The notes: generated by a model from the sequence alone, not told the origin. A stretch of DNA of 64,000 bases from Kocuria dechangensis (GCF_014636775.1 NZ_BMEQ01000005.1:1-64000); one strand, 5' to 3'; numbered from the stretch's first letter, positions 50,509 through 60,042 are shown. Translations and numbers: made by a program.

Positions 50509-51207
50509 GTGACGCGGGTCGCGGGCGCCGCGCCCACGACGACGGCGCCGGTGTGGCCGGTGGCGGGCGCGGTCGCCGGGCTGCTGTCGGTGGTGCTCGG
50601 CCTCGCCGGCGGCCTCCTGGAGACGATGCTCTCCGGGCCGTGGCCTGCTGCGGGGGACGCGTCCTACGGGCCGTTCCTCGCCGAGAACCGGACGCCCGTG
50701 CTCGCCCAGAGCATGCTCTTCGTGGCCGGGCAGGCCGCGCTGATCTGGTTCCTCGGCTACGTCCGCGCCCGGCTGCTCCGGGCCGAGGGGGACCCCGGGG
50801 TCCTCTCCGCCGTGGCCTTCGGCGCGGGGCTGACGGCGGCCGCGTTCAACATCGCGGGGCAGGGCGTCCAGATCGTGCTCACCCTGCCGTCGACCACGGC
50901 CCTGGACCCGGGAGTCCTCGCGGCGCTGATGAACCTGTGCGTCGTGACGATCGCCCTGGCCAACGCGCCGCTCGCGCTGATGTTCGCGGCCGTCGCGGCG
51001 CTGTCCGTCGGCCGCGGGGCGTACCCCGCGTGGCTGGGCTGGATCGCGGCGGCCGCGACCCTCGCGGCGATGCTCTCCACCGTCTCGCTCGTGCCCACGG
51101 AGGGCCCCCTGTCCCCGCTGGGCCCGCTCACGACCGCCCTGCGCCTGGTGCCGGTCCTCTGGTACCTGCCGGCCGCCGTCGTCATGCTCCGGGAGCACCG
51201 GCCGTGA
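50509..51207 (+). CDS. Integral membrane protein, six to seven helices, unknown function
   Basis: A 232-residue membrane protein with hydrophobic stretches across most of its length and short loops (PVAGAVAGLLSVVLGLAGGL, LFVAGQAALIWFLGYVRARLL, LMNLCVVTIALANAPLALMFAAVAAL). It resembles DUF4386-like actinobacterial proteins in layout, but I do not recognise it firmly. The GTG at 50509 is chosen since upstream in-frame sequence has poor codon use; the ribosome site is weak. Its stop overlaps the next start (GTGA), so the two form a pair. Confidence 0.68.
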   Translation: MTRVAGAAPTTTAPVWPVAGAVAGLLSVVLGLAGGLLETMLSGPWPAAGDASYGPFLAENRTPVLAQSMLFVAGQAALIWFLGYVRARLLRAEGDPGVLSAVAFGAGLTAAAFNIAGQGVQIVLTLPSTTALDPGVLAALMNLCVVTIALANAPLALMFAAVAALSVGRGAYPAWLGWIAAAATLAAMLSTVSLVPTEGPLSPLGPLTTALRLVPVLWYLPAAVVMLREHRP

Positions 51208-51959
51208 CCGCGCGACCGGGCGTGCCCCGCGCCGCGCGCGCGGACTGGGAGGCGCTGGGCCGCCCCGCGGCCACGCCCCCGGTCCCCGTGGGTCCCGCCG
51301 ACCTGGAGCGGCTGCCCGAACCGGCGCGACGGTGGCTGGCCCGCGCCGTTCCGCCCGGCACCCCGGCGTGGTCCGCCGCCGAGCTGACCATGGAGGGCGG
51401 GATCCGGCTCGGCGGCACGTGGCACCGCTTCGCCGCCCGGCAGGTCATCGCGCCGGGCCGGGGCTTCGTGTGGGTCGCCCGCACCCGCGTGCTCGCCCTG
51501 TCCGTGGTGGGCTTCGACCGGTACGGGCCCGCGGGCGGGGAGATGCGGTGGCGGCTGCTGGGCGTCGTGCCCGTGCAGTCCGCCGCGGGACCGGACGTCT
51601 CCCGCAGCGCCGCCGGGCGCCTGGCGGGTGAGGCCGTCACGGTTCCCACCGCGTGCCTGCGCGCGGACTGGGCCGCCGGGCCGGAGCCGGACACCGCGAC
51701 CATGTCCTGGACCCTCGGCGGCGAGCGCGAGGCCTGCGTGCTGCGCGTGGACCCGGAGGGCCGGCTGCAGGAGCTGAGCATGCAGCGGTGGGGGAACCCT
51801 GAGGGGGCGCCGTTCGGCCGGCACCCCTTCCGGGTGGCCCTGTCCGAGGAGGCGGTGTTCTCCGGGGTCCGGATGCCCACCGTGCTGCGCGCCGGGTGGG
51901 GCCCCGGGCCCGAGGACGAGTTCTTCCGGGCCCGGATCGGCGCGGTCAGCTTCCGCTGA
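51204..51959 (+). CDS. DUF6920-like conserved protein
   Basis: A 251-residue soluble protein translationally coupled to the membrane protein before it. It contains LPEPARRWLARAVPPGTP near the N-terminus, then WHRFAARQVIAPGRGFVWVAR and TMSWTLGGEREACVLRVDPEGRLQELSMQRWGNP, the pattern of the DUF6920/DUF6544 family of unknown function. Its last 14 nt overlap the 3' end of the convergent DUF4389 gene, in opposite orientation. Confidence 0.72.
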   Translation: MTARPGVPRAARADWEALGRPAATPPVPVGPADLERLPEPARRWLARAVPPGTPAWSAAELTMEGGIRLGGTWHRFAARQVIAPGRGFVWVARTRVLALSVVGFDRYGPAGGEMRWRLLGVVPVQSAAGPDVSRSAAGRLAGEAVTVPTACLRADWAAGPEPDTATMSWTLGGEREACVLRVDPEGRLQELSMQRWGNPEGAPFGRHPFRVALSEEAVFSGVRMPTVLRAGWGPGPEDEFFRARIGAVSFR

Positions 51960-53559
51960 CCTGCGGCCCCCGGTCCGCCCACGGGCCCTGGTCCCGTCCT
52001 GCCGGCGGGCCCTGTTCCGGGCCCTGCTGCGGACCGGGAGCCGGGCCCCGCGGCGGGGACTGCGGCGCCGTCCCCGCCGCGGGCTCCACCGGGCCCTGGT
52101 CGAGGCGGAACGGCGGGTACTCGTCCCGCATCAGCAGCACGTAGGCGCCCACGCGGTAGAGCCACCGGTTGATGCCCATGATCAGGTCGAACAGCCCGGA
52201 GCGGTACCGCCCCGTGAACAGCAGGATGACGGCGGCGATGAGCACGAGCAATCCCAGCAGCGACGGCCCCCAGGAGGCGGTCGTCGCCCCGCCGCTCTCG
52301 TCCCACTCCGCGCCGGCCCCCGCGCTGCCGGCGCTGCCCGTGAGGGCCGCGACGACGAGCAGGTGCGGGATCGCCAGCAGCCACCACTTCACCAGCACGA
52401 GCCCCCGGGAGAGGCGCTGGGGGTGGGCGACGTCCAGGTCCGCCGGGTAGTCGGCGGAGGCCAGCGTGAAGGGCGGGTACCGGTCCGTGCCCAGGACCGA
52501 GTAGGAGTAGAAGCCCACCCGCCAGCTCCACCGGAGCACGCCCACGCAGAAGGAGAACCACGAGCGCGGGTAGCGCCCGGTGAAGAGGATGGCGATGCCG
52601 GCCGCGACCGTGGTCACGAACAGGGCGAACCACAGCACGGCGAGGACGATGAAGTGCGGGATCGCCAGCAGCCACTTGACCAGCCACAGCCCCCGCGACA
52701 GCCGGCGGTCCAGGAACCCGAGCACCCGGACCGGGTAGACGGGGAACGCGTCCCCGCCGCCGGTCCCGGCGGTCTGGGCGAGCGCGGCGCCGGGACCGGT
52801 GCCGGGGCGGGACGCGCCCGGGTCGATGTCCCGGCCCAGCCCGGCGGCGCCGAGCAGCAGCAGCGGGACCCCCACGACCAGGCCGATCAGCCCGCCCACC
52901 AGCTGCCCGGCGGCGACCGGCCCGATCAGGTCCGAGCGCGCGCCGACCTGCAGGTCGACCCAGACGGGACGGGACGCGTCGGCGTTCATCACGACCAGGC
53001 TCCAGGTGCCGGGCTGCAGGTCGAAGGTCAGCTCGCGGGTCCCCGTGCCCTGGTCGGACGCCGCCCAGAAGGTCTGGTTGCCCGGCCGGTCCGGGGTGCG
53101 GTCACCGGGCACCCGGGACCGGTCCGCCCCGTCACGGGTGTCCCGCCCCAGCTCGGCGCGGGAGACCCCGTCGAGGTACGCCGTGACGTCCGGGGTCGGG
53201 GCCACCCCCACGAAGACCTCCTGCTCCGGGTCGACGGCGGTGACCCGCACCTGCACCCCGGCCAGCTGCTCGACGTTCGGCACGTCGGGGAACGGGACCC
53301 CGCCGGCGTCGAGATCCACGGAGGGCGCGGTGAGGGCGTAGGCGGCGGTCTGGTGGCGTTCCGTGTCCCCGGTGAGGAAGCGGCCCCCCTCCTGGGCGCT
53401 CGCCGCCCCCGCCAGGACGAGCCCGGCGATCGTGGCGCCCAGCCCGAGGGCGGCCAGGAGGGTGCCGACGACGAGCATCACCCACCGGCCGGGCCGGGTG
53501 CGGGGCACGGGCCGCGGCGGCGGCGGGCCGGGTCGGGCTGGAGCGGTGTGTGCGGTCAT
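51946..53559 (-). CDS. DUF4389 double-domain membrane protein
   Basis: A 537-residue protein. An N-terminal transmembrane helix (about 25-55) precedes an extracytoplasmic beta-rich domain (about 60-210) and a second helix. Two DUF4389 units follow, each with a SRGL-x-LVKW-LLAIPH motif, an LFTGRYPRSWF or LFTGRYRSGLF segment and a YPPF motif. The C-terminal 50 residues are a Pro/Gln/Gly-rich tail with PQQGPEQGPP. Biochemical role unknown. GGGGGAC precedes the ATG. Confidence 0.85.
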   Translation of the reverse strand: MTAHTAPARPGPPPPRPVPRTRPGRWVMLVVGTLLAALGLGATIAGLVLAGAASAQEGGRFLTGDTERHQTAAYALTAPSVDLDAGGVPFPDVPNVEQLAGVQVRVTAVDPEQEVFVGVAPTPDVTAYLDGVSRAELGRDTRDGADRSRVPGDRTPDRPGNQTFWAASDQGTGTRELTFDLQPGTWSLVVMNADASRPVWVDLQVGARSDLIGPVAAGQLVGGLIGLVVGVPLLLLGAAGLGRDIDPGASRPGTGPGAALAQTAGTGGGDAFPVYPVRVLGFLDRRLSRGLWLVKWLLAIPHFIVLAVLWFALFVTTVAAGIAILFTGRYPRSWFSFCVGVLRWSWRVGFYSYSVLGTDRYPPFTLASADYPADLDVAHPQRLSRGLVLVKWWLLAIPHLLVVAALTGSAGSAGAGAEWDESGGATTASWGPSLLGLLVLIAAVILLFTGRYRSGLFDLIMGINRWLYRVGAYVLLMRDEYPPFRLDQGPVEPAAGTAPQSPPRGPAPGPQQGPEQGPPAGRDQGPWADRGPQVSGS

Positions 53560-53638
53560 GGTGTCCCCCGGTGGTGGTCGGCGTCGGTGTGCTGCTCGGT
53601 GCGCGCTGCAGGGTGGTGCGAGGAGGCCGCGGCCGTGC

Positions 53639-54154
53639 TCAGAGCGCGGCGGCCAGGGCCGCGCCCCACTGCCGGGCCCGGTCCGCCTCGCCCGGCGCCA
53701 GCTCGTTGGACAGGGTGACGAGGAAGCTCTCGGGCCCGGTGAGCAGGCGGTGCCCGTGCTCCTCGAGGGCGTCGGCGATCTTCCGGGACGCCTGCCCGGT
53801 GAGCAGCCGGGGCCCCTTGACGCGGGTGTCGAAGGCCGCGGCCCGCCCGGTGCCCGCCGGCAGGGACGCCAGCCACTCGCGCACGCCGGGCCCCTCCGCG
53901 GACTCGTCGACCCGCAGGTGGTGCCGGTCCGCGTCGTGGACGGCCTGCTCCCGGGAGTTCTCCCGGCTCAGCCCGTGGCCGTGGGTGGGGGCGCCGACCA
54001 CCAGGACGTCGTCGTCGGCGAGGGGACGGCCCCACGCGTCGCGGATCGACAGCACCTCGGCCGGCACCCCGGCCTCGCCGAGGCCTCTGGCGACCGCGTC
54101 CGCGACCAGGTGGGTGTTGCCGTACATGGACTCGTAGACGACCAGGACGGACAT
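53639..54154 (-). CDS. Flavodoxin-domain protein
   Basis: A 171-residue flavodoxin-like protein. The FMN-phosphate loop is SMYGNTHLVADAVA at the N-terminus after VLVVYE, and the second FMN loop is VVGAPTHGHGLSREN. It probably acts as a one-domain FMN electron carrier or NAD(P)H-quinone reductase-like protein. The gene lies 59 nt downstream of the zinc alcohol dehydrogenase on the same strand. A longer in-frame reading is shadow of that gene. Confidence 0.82.
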   Translation of the reverse strand: MSVLVVYESMYGNTHLVADAVARGLGEAGVPAEVLSIRDAWGRPLADDDVLVVGAPTHGHGLSRENSREQAVHDADRHHLRVDESAEGPGVREWLASLPAGTGRAAAFDTRVKGPRLLTGQASRKIADALEEHGHRLLTGPESFLVTLSNELAPGEADRARQWGAALAAAL

Positions 54155-54213
54155 CGCCGGTCTCCTCTCGCTCGGGTCGTGCGCGGTCGTTCGGGGTGGT
54201 GCCGGGCGCGGTG

Positions 54214-55212
54214 TCAGACGCGCAGGACGGCCGCCCCGGTGATCCGGTCCCCGGCGAGGTCGGCCAGGGCGCGGTCGGCGTCCTTGAGCGGATAGGGGAC
54301 GGTGGTGGGCCGCAGGCCCAGCCGGGCGGCCAGGGGGAGGAACTCCTCCCCGTCCTGGCGGGTGTTGGCCGTGACGCTGACCAGCCGCCGTTCCTGGAAC
54401 AGCTCCGCGGCGTAGTTCAGCGAGGGCACGTCGCTGAGGTGGATGCCCGCGACGGCGAGCGTCCCGCCGCGGTCCAGGGCCCGGAGGGCCGGCGGCACGA
54501 GGGTGCCCACGGGCGCGAACAGGACGGCCGCGTCCAGGGGCTGCGGGGGCGGCTCGTCGGCCTCGCCCACGAAGGCGGCGCCCAGCTCCCGGGCCAGCTC
54601 GCGCGCCTGCTCCGAGCGGGTCATCACGAACACCTCCGCCCCCTGGTGCAGGGCCACCTGCGCGGCCAGGTGGGCGGACGCGCCGAACCCGTAGATCCCG
54701 AGCCGGCCGCCGGGCGGCAGCTCCGCGCGCTTCAGCGCCCGGTAGCCGATGATCCCGGCGCACAGCAGCGGGGCCGCGTGCTCGTCGTCGAACTCCTCGG
54801 GCAGACGGTAGGCGAAGGCCTCCGGGGCCAGGGTCAGCTCGGCGTAGCCGCCGTCGTCGTCCCAGCCCGTGAAGCGCGGCGCGACGCAGAGGTTCTCCCG
54901 GCCGCGGCGGCAGAACCGGCAGCGGCCGCAGGTGCGGCGCAGCCAGGCCACGCCCACGCGCTCGCCGGTGCGGAAGCGGGTGCAGTCCGGGCCCCGGCCC
55001 ACCACCTCGCCCACGATCTCGTGGCCGGGGATCACCCCTGCCCGGTGCAGGCCGAGGTCCCCCTCGGCGAGGTGGAGGTCGGTGCGGCAGACCCCGCACG
55101 CGCGCACGCGGACCAGCAGCTCGCCCCGCCCCGGCACGGGGTCGGGGCACCGCCCGAAGCGCATCGGCCCGCCGGCGATCGGTCCCTGTTCCTCGATCCA
55201 CCAAGCACGCAT
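54214..55212 (-). CDS. Zinc-dependent alcohol dehydrogenase (AdhP/AdhA-like)
   Basis: A 332-residue medium-chain zinc alcohol dehydrogenase. Catalytic zinc ligands are in [10 protein letters not shown] and PGHEIVG; the four-cysteine structural zinc site is [15 protein letters not shown]. The cofactor motif is [17 protein letters not shown] (a GxGxxx variant), and the expected [12 protein letters not shown] segment follows. It probably interconverts small alcohols and aldehydes with NAD(H). The ribosome site is weak. Confidence 0.9.
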   Translation of the reverse strand: MRAWWIEEQGPIAGGPMRFGRCPDPVPGRGELLVRVRACGVCRTDLHLAEGDLGLHRAGVIPGHEIVGEVVGRGPDCTRFRTGERVGVAWLRRTCGRCRFCRRGRENLCVAPRFTGWDDDGGYAELTLAPEAFAYRLPEEFDDEHAAPLLCAGIIGYRALKRAELPPGGRLGIYGFGASAHLAAQVALHQGAEVFVMTRSEQARELARELGAAFVGEADEPPPQPLDAAVLFAPVGTLVPPALRALDRGGTLAVAGIHLSDVPSLNYAAELFQERRLVSVTANTRQDGEEFLPLAARLGLRPTTVPYPLKDADRALADLAGDRITGAAVLRV

Positions 55213-55490
55213 GGCCGCTCGTCCGTCCGCCGGGGCGGGGCCCGCGGAACGGAACCCCTGTCCTGCTCCCGAGTCTAGGAACGGTGCGGGGGACCCGGAA
55301 GCGTGCCCGGAATGTTAACCGCCGCTCCGCGCCGCGCGGACGCCGCGGGCCGGGACGGCGCGGCGGCAGGATCTCACCGCCGGGTGTTCCCTTCCGGGAC
55401 GGCGCGGACGACCATGGGGGGACAGGACTGCCGGTGCGGGGCCAAGTCGTCGTCGCCGTGGCCGCCGCCGGCGCGAGGAGAGGACATCCC
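55213..55490. other. Divergent intergenic region; no gene seen
   Basis: This 278-nt region lies between the divergent alcohol dehydrogenase and VOC genes. A short AT-richer piece near 55310-55320 (AATGTTAACC) may mark promoter sequence. No ORF, RNA gene or strong palindrome is visible. Confidence 0.4.
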
Positions 55491-56321
55491 ATGGCGGAGC
55501 ACGTCGACAGGTGGCCCCCCGGGGCCCCGTGCTGGGCGGACATCATGGTCTCGGACCTGAACCGGTCCCAGGACTTCTACGCCGCCGTGCTCGGGTGGCG
55601 GTTCACGCCCCCGGACCCCGCGTACGGCGGCTACTGCAACGCCCTCGTCGACGGGGAGGTGGTGGCCGGGATGTCCCCGGCCCTGCCCGAGATGGAGGAC
55701 GACCCGCACGCCTGGGCCGTGTACCTGGAGTCCGACGACATCGGGGCCACCGGCCGCGCCGCGGTGGCGGCCGGGGCGCGGCAGCTGTTCGAGCCGATGG
55801 AGGTCGGGGACTTCGGCGCCATGGGGGTGTGGATCGACCCCACCGGCGCGGCGTTCGGGGTCTGGCAGCCCAAGGACCACACCGGCTTCAGCCTCGTCGG
55901 CAAGCACGGCACGGTCGCCTGGTGCGACCTCCTGACCTCGGACAAGAAGGGCGCCGAGCGGTTCTACGGCACGGTCTTCGGCTACACCTTCCAGGACATC
56001 GGCACACGCCACGAGGCCTACGCGGTGTTCACCGTCCCGGGCATGGACCGCACCGCCGGCGGGATCGGCGTCCCCGCCGAGGACGTGGACCCCCTGCAGG
56101 AGGCGCCGCCCATGTGGTGGGTGTGCTTCGAGGTCGACGACGCCGACACCGCCGCCGAGCGGGTCGTCGCCGCCGGGGGCACGCTGATCCGGGACCCGGA
56201 GGAGTTCGGCTACGGGGAGCTGGTGTTCGCCGCGGGCCCCGACGGGGAGCGGTTCGCGATGATGGGCCCCTCCTCCGAGGACTGGAACGATCACTCGTGG
56301 AGCCAGGACCTCGACGGCTGA
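55491..56321 (+). CDS. Two-domain VOC-family protein (Cfp30B-like)
   Basis: A 276-residue protein with two glyoxalase/VOC domains (about 15-125 and 140-260). Opening motifs WPPGAPCWADIMVSDLNRSQDFYAAVLGW and GTVAWCDLLTSDKKGAERFYGTVFGY start the two halves; FGVWQPKDHTG links them. This is the 27-kDa Cfp30B (Rv0577)-like family found in actinobacteria and linked to glyoxal handling in some species. GAGGAGAGG lies 7 nt before the ATG. The enzyme reaction is not certain. Confidence 0.87.
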   Translation: MAEHVDRWPPGAPCWADIMVSDLNRSQDFYAAVLGWRFTPPDPAYGGYCNALVDGEVVAGMSPALPEMEDDPHAWAVYLESDDIGATGRAAVAAGARQLFEPMEVGDFGAMGVWIDPTGAAFGVWQPKDHTGFSLVGKHGTVAWCDLLTSDKKGAERFYGTVFGYTFQDIGTRHEAYAVFTVPGMDRTAGGIGVPAEDVDPLQEAPPMWWVCFEVDDADTAAERVVAAGGTLIRDPEEFGYGELVFAAGPDGERFAMMGPSSEDWNDHSWSQDLDG

Positions 56322-56332
56322 GCGCGGCGGGG

Positions 56333-57700
56333 GTGGCGTGGGACGCGTGGCGGACCACCCGGGGCGGCCCCGCCGCCGTCGCCGCCCGGCAGGAGGCGCG
56401 CCTCGACGCGCTGGTCGCCCACGCCCGCTCCGCCTCGCGCTTCTACGCCGAGCACTACCGGGACGTGCCGGAGGGCCCGCCCGGGCCGGCGGGCCTGGCG
56501 TCCCTGCCCCCGGTCCGCAAGCCGCAGCTCATGGCCCGCTTCGACGACTGGGTCACGGACCCGGAGGCGTCCCGCGACGCCGTCGCCGGCTTCGTCGCCG
56601 ACCCGGAGGCCGTGGGCACCGACTTCCTCGGCCGCTACGTGGTCTTCACGACCTCCGGCTCCACCGGCACCCCGGCCGTGCTGGTCCAGGACCGGGACGC
56701 GGTCGCGGTGATGACCGGGCTGGCCTACGCCCGCTCGGCCGGGGTGCTGCCGCCCCGCCTGCTCGGGCAGGTCCTGGCCCGGGGCGCCCGGCAGGCCGCG
56801 GTCTTCGCCGGAGGGGGCCACTTCCTCGCGGCCACGATGTTCGAGCGGCGGCTGCGGGCCCGCCCCCTGCGCCGGCGCATCGCCCGGTGGTTCTCCGTCC
56901 TGGAGCCGCTGCCCCGGCTCGTGGCCGAGCTCAACGCGTTCCAGCCGGTGCTGCTGGGCACCTACGCCAGCGCGCTCGCGGTGCTGGCCGAGGAGCAGGA
57001 GGCGGGCCGGCTGCGGATCCGCCCGCTCGTGGTCGCCAGCGGCGGGGAGCTGCTCTCGGCCGCCGTGCGGCGGCGGGCGGAGGCGGCCTTCGGGGCGGTC
57101 GTGGTGGAGTCCTACAGCGCCTCCGAGGCGACCCCGCTCGCGCTGCCCTGCCGGCGGGGGGTGCTGCACGTCAACAGCGACTGGTTCCTCCTGGAGCCCG
57201 TCGACGCGGCGGGCCGCCCCGTCCCGCCCGGGCGGCGCTCGGACAGCGTGCTGGTGACGAACCTGGCCAACCGGGTCCAGCCCGTGATCCGCTACGAGCT
57301 CGGCGACAGCGTCGTGCTGGGCGCGGACCCCTGCGCGTGCGGCAGCCCGCTGCCGACGATCCGGGTGGAGGGGCGCACCGACGAGATCCTGCGGGTGGCC
57401 GGGGACGGCGGGGGAGAGGTGGTGCTGCTGCCGATGGCCGTGTCGACCGTGGTCGAGGAGACCCCGGGCGTGCTCCGGCACCAGGTGCTGCAGACCGGAC
57501 CGGCCGCGCTCGCCGTCCGGCTGGAGGAGACGCCGGGGGCGGACCGGGACGAGGTGTGGTCCAGGGTCCGGGCGCGGCTGGGGCTGTTCCTGCGCGAGCA
57601 GGGCGCCGGCGGGGTCGCCGTCGAGCGGGCCGGGGAGCCGCCGCGGCCCGACCCCCGCAGCGGCAAGCTGCGCCACGTGCTGGGGCCGCCGCCCGGCTAG
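56333..57700 (+). CDS. PaaK/F390-synthetase-like adenylate-forming enzyme
   Basis: A 455-residue ANL-superfamily protein of the phenylacetate-CoA ligase branch. The ATP-phosphate loop is FTTSGSTGTPAV, the adenine motif ESYSASEATPLAL, then YELGDSV, the hinge GRTDEILRV and the late lysine in GKLRHV. A Cys-x-Cys pair lies in ADPCACGSPL. It activates a carboxylic acid with ATP, but the acid and acceptor are unknown. The GTG at 56333, 12 nt past the VOC gene, has a weak ribosome site. It is far from the aromatic-degradation genes, so phenylacetate should not be assumed. Confidence 0.78.
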   Translation: MAWDAWRTTRGGPAAVAARQEARLDALVAHARSASRFYAEHYRDVPEGPPGPAGLASLPPVRKPQLMARFDDWVTDPEASRDAVAGFVADPEAVGTDFLGRYVVFTTSGSTGTPAVLVQDRDAVAVMTGLAYARSAGVLPPRLLGQVLARGARQAAVFAGGGHFLAATMFERRLRARPLRRRIARWFSVLEPLPRLVAELNAFQPVLLGTYASALAVLAEEQEAGRLRIRPLVVASGGELLSAAVRRRAEAAFGAVVVESYSASEATPLALPCRRGVLHVNSDWFLLEPVDAAGRPVPPGRRSDSVLVTNLANRVQPVIRYELGDSVVLGADPCACGSPLPTIRVEGRTDEILRVAGDGGGEVVLLPMAVSTVVEETPGVLRHQVLQTGPAALAVRLEETPGADRDEVWSRVRARLGLFLREQGAGGVAVERAGEPPRPDPRSGKLRHVLGPPPG

Positions 57701-57734
57701 CCGGGCCGGCCCTCAGGGGAACCTCAGCCCGATC

Positions 57735-58037
57735 TCAGAAGAGGCCGACCACGGCGCCGACGAACCACAGCACCGCGAACAGCACGACGACGCCGAGGAT
57801 CACCGCCAGCGCGATCTTGCCCTTCACGGAGTCCCCCCGGTGGTCGACGTCGAGCTCGTGACGGGTGGGACCGACCCCCAGGCCCTCCGCCGGCGGGGTG
57901 TCGCCCTCGATGCTGTACCCGGAGCTCTCACGGGTGGCGTCGGCCGCCCTCTGCTCGTCGGTCCGGGCGTCGCGGTCCCGGGGGTCGTGCTTCCGGGACG
58001 CGTCGTTCTGGCTCTCGTCGGGATCGATGTCTGCCAC
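57735..58037 (-). CDS. DUF6480-type small membrane protein
   Basis: A 100-residue protein with a charged N-terminal part, the DTPPAEGLGVGP motif seen in DUF6480 proteins and a single C-terminal membrane helix (IALAVILGVVVLFAVLWFVGAVV). GTG start with CAGGA upstream. Convergent with the adenylate-forming enzyme gene. Function unknown. Confidence 0.72.
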   Translation of the reverse strand: MADIDPDESQNDASRKHDPRDRDARTDEQRAADATRESSGYSIEGDTPPAEGLGVGPTRHELDVDHRGDSVKGKIALAVILGVVVLFAVLWFVGAVVGLF

Positions 58038-58311
58038 GGGGTCCTGCTTTCGTCGGGAGGTCGCGCGCGGATCGGACGTGCGAGAAGACTAGCAAGCCTG
58101 CTGGTGGTCGCCCAGGGCCCAGCGCCCGGCGCCGGTGTGAGCGATCGGAAACATGCCCGTCGTCCCGCTGTGAAAGGAATTGAGTGCAACTCGTGGTATC
58201 ACTTGTGGTGTGTGGTGCCCGTCACACCCCTGTCGGCGGTCCGGGAGCCACCACCCCCAGTTCCGCCACCTGGAACCGGCACTGCCGCTCGCCCTTCCGA
58301 GGAGTCCGTTC
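58038..58311. other. Upstream region of the peptide ABC operon
   Basis: This 274-nt stretch is divergent between the DUF6480 gene and the binding-protein gene. It is AT-richer at 58165-58215 (GGAATTGAG, GGTATCACTTG) and probably contains the transporter promoter. I could not fix -35 and -10 boxes. Confidence 0.4.
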
Positions 58312-60003
58312 ATGTCCACGCCATCCCCCTCCGGGCGCGCACGCCGCCCCCTCGCCGTCACGTCCCTCGCCGCCGCCGCCGCGCTCGTGCTCACCGGCTG
58401 CCTCGCCTCCGACCGCGAGGAGGGGGCCGCCGGCGGCGACCAGACCGCGGGCGGGGAGGTCGACGGCACGTTCGTCTTCGCGGCGTCGTCCGACCCCAAG
58501 ACCCTCGACCCGGCCTTCGCCCAGGACGGCGAGTCCTTCCGGGTCTCCCGGCAGATCTTCGAGGGCCTCGTGGGCGTGCAGGAGGGCTCGGCGGACCCCG
58601 AGCCGCTGCTCGCCGAGTCGTGGGAGCAGTCCGAGGACGGGAAGACCTACACGTTCCAGCTCAAGGAGGGCGTGACCTTCCACGACGGCACGGCGTTCGA
58701 CGCCGAGGCCGTGTGCGCGAACTTCGACCGCTGGTACAACTTCGAGGGCCTGCTGCAGTCCGAGAACATGGCCTACTACTACGGCTCGCTGTTCAAGGGC
58801 TTCGCCGACACCCCCGAGCAGGCCATCTACGCCGGGTGCGAGGCCGCGGGCGCGCAGGAGGCCGAGGTCACGCTGACCAAGCCGTTCGCCGGCTTCATCG
58901 CGGCCCTGTCCCTGCCCGCGTTCTCCATGCAGTCCCCGACGGCGCTCGAGGAGTACGGCGCCGACACCGCCGGCGGCACCGCGGAGTCCCCGGAGCTGTC
59001 CGAGTACGCCAAGGCCCACCCGGTGGGCACCGGCCCGTTCAGGTTCGACTCGTGGGAGGTCGGCAACCAGGTCGTCCTCTCCGCCAACGAGGACTACTGG
59101 GGCGAGCAGGGCCAGGTCACGGACGTGATCTTCCGGATCATCGACGACCCCCAGGCACGCCGCCAGGCCCTCGAGTCCGGCAGCGTGGACGGCTACGACC
59201 TCGTGGCCCCGGCCGACACCCAGGCCCTCAAGGACGCCGGGTACAACGTGGTCTCCCGCGACCCGTTCACGGTCCTCTACCTCGGCTTCAACCAGGCGCA
59301 GGAGGAGCTCGCGGACCTCAAGGTCCGCCAGGCGATCGCCCACGCCATCGACAAGGAGGCCCTGGTCTCCCAGACCCTGCCCGAGGGCACCGAGGTCGCC
59401 ACGCAGTTCATCCCGGACTCCGTCAACGGCTACAACGAGGACGTCACCCGGTACGAGTACGACCCCGAGCGGGCGAAGCAGCTGCTCGCGGAGGCCGGCT
59501 ACGCCGACGGCCTGGAGCTGGACTTCAACTACCCGACGGGCGTCTCCCGGCCCTACATGCCGAACCCCGAGCAGACGTTCACCACCATCTCCGCGCAGCT
59601 GGAGGAGGTGGGCATCACCGTGAACCCGCAGCCGAACAAGTGGTCCCCGGACTACCTGGACCGCGTCAACGGCTCCTCCGACCACGGCATCCACCTGCTC
59701 GGCTGGACCGGCGACTACAACGACACCGACAACTTCGTGGGCGTGTTCTTCGGCAAGGAGAAGCCCGAGTTCGGCTTCGAGGACCCCGAGCTGTTCCAGG
59801 CCCTGGCCGACGCCCGCGAGCTGACCAGCGTCGAGGAGCAGACCCCGGTCTACGAGGACATCAACGACCAGATCATGCAGAAGCTGCCGGCGGTCCCGCT
59901 GGCCCACCCGGCGCCGTCGCTGGCCTTCGACGCGCGCGTGACGTCCTACCCCGTGAGCCCGGTCAACGACGAGGTGTTCAACAAGATCCAGCTCAGCGAG
60001 TGA
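58312..60003 (+). CDS. Peptide/oligopeptide ABC transporter binding lipoprotein (DppA/OppA family)
   Basis: A 563-residue class II (SBP_bac_5) substrate-binding protein. The lipobox is VLTGC with C30 lipidated. Family landmarks are FAASSDPKTLDPAFAQDGESF, ESWEQSEDGKTYTFQLKEGVTFHDGT and VRQAIAHAIDKEALV. GAGGAG precedes the ATG at 58312. It leads an operon with two permeases and a fused ATPase. Ligands of this family include di- and oligopeptides, nickel and sugars; peptide is the default guess. Confidence 0.9.
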   Translation: MSTPSPSGRARRPLAVTSLAAAAALVLTGCLASDREEGAAGGDQTAGGEVDGTFVFAASSDPKTLDPAFAQDGESFRVSRQIFEGLVGVQEGSADPEPLLAESWEQSEDGKTYTFQLKEGVTFHDGTAFDAEAVCANFDRWYNFEGLLQSENMAYYYGSLFKGFADTPEQAIYAGCEAAGAQEAEVTLTKPFAGFIAALSLPAFSMQSPTALEEYGADTAGGTAESPELSEYAKAHPVGTGPFRFDSWEVGNQVVLSANEDYWGEQGQVTDVIFRIIDDPQARRQALESGSVDGYDLVAPADTQALKDAGYNVVSRDPFTVLYLGFNQAQEELADLKVRQAIAHAIDKEALVSQTLPEGTEVATQFIPDSVNGYNEDVTRYEYDPERAKQLLAEAGYADGLELDFNYPTGVSRPYMPNPEQTFTTISAQLEEVGITVNPQPNKWSPDYLDRVNGSSDHGIHLLGWTGDYNDTDNFVGVFFGKEKPEFGFEDPELFQALADARELTSVEEQTPVYEDINDQIMQKLPAVPLAHPAPSLAFDARVTSYPVSPVNDEVFNKIQLSE

Positions 60004-60009
60004 GCCCCC

Positions 60010-60042
60010 GCCCGGGGCGGCGCGACCGGCGCCGCCCCGGGC
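60010..60042 (+). terminator. Intercistronic stem-loop after the binding-protein gene
   Basis: GCCCGGGGCGGCGC (60010-60023) and its exact complement (60029-60042) make a 14-bp stem with a 5-nt loop, 7 nt past the stop and before the permease gene. Such hairpins commonly protect the upstream mRNA or limit read-through, giving more binding protein than permease. Confidence 0.75.
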
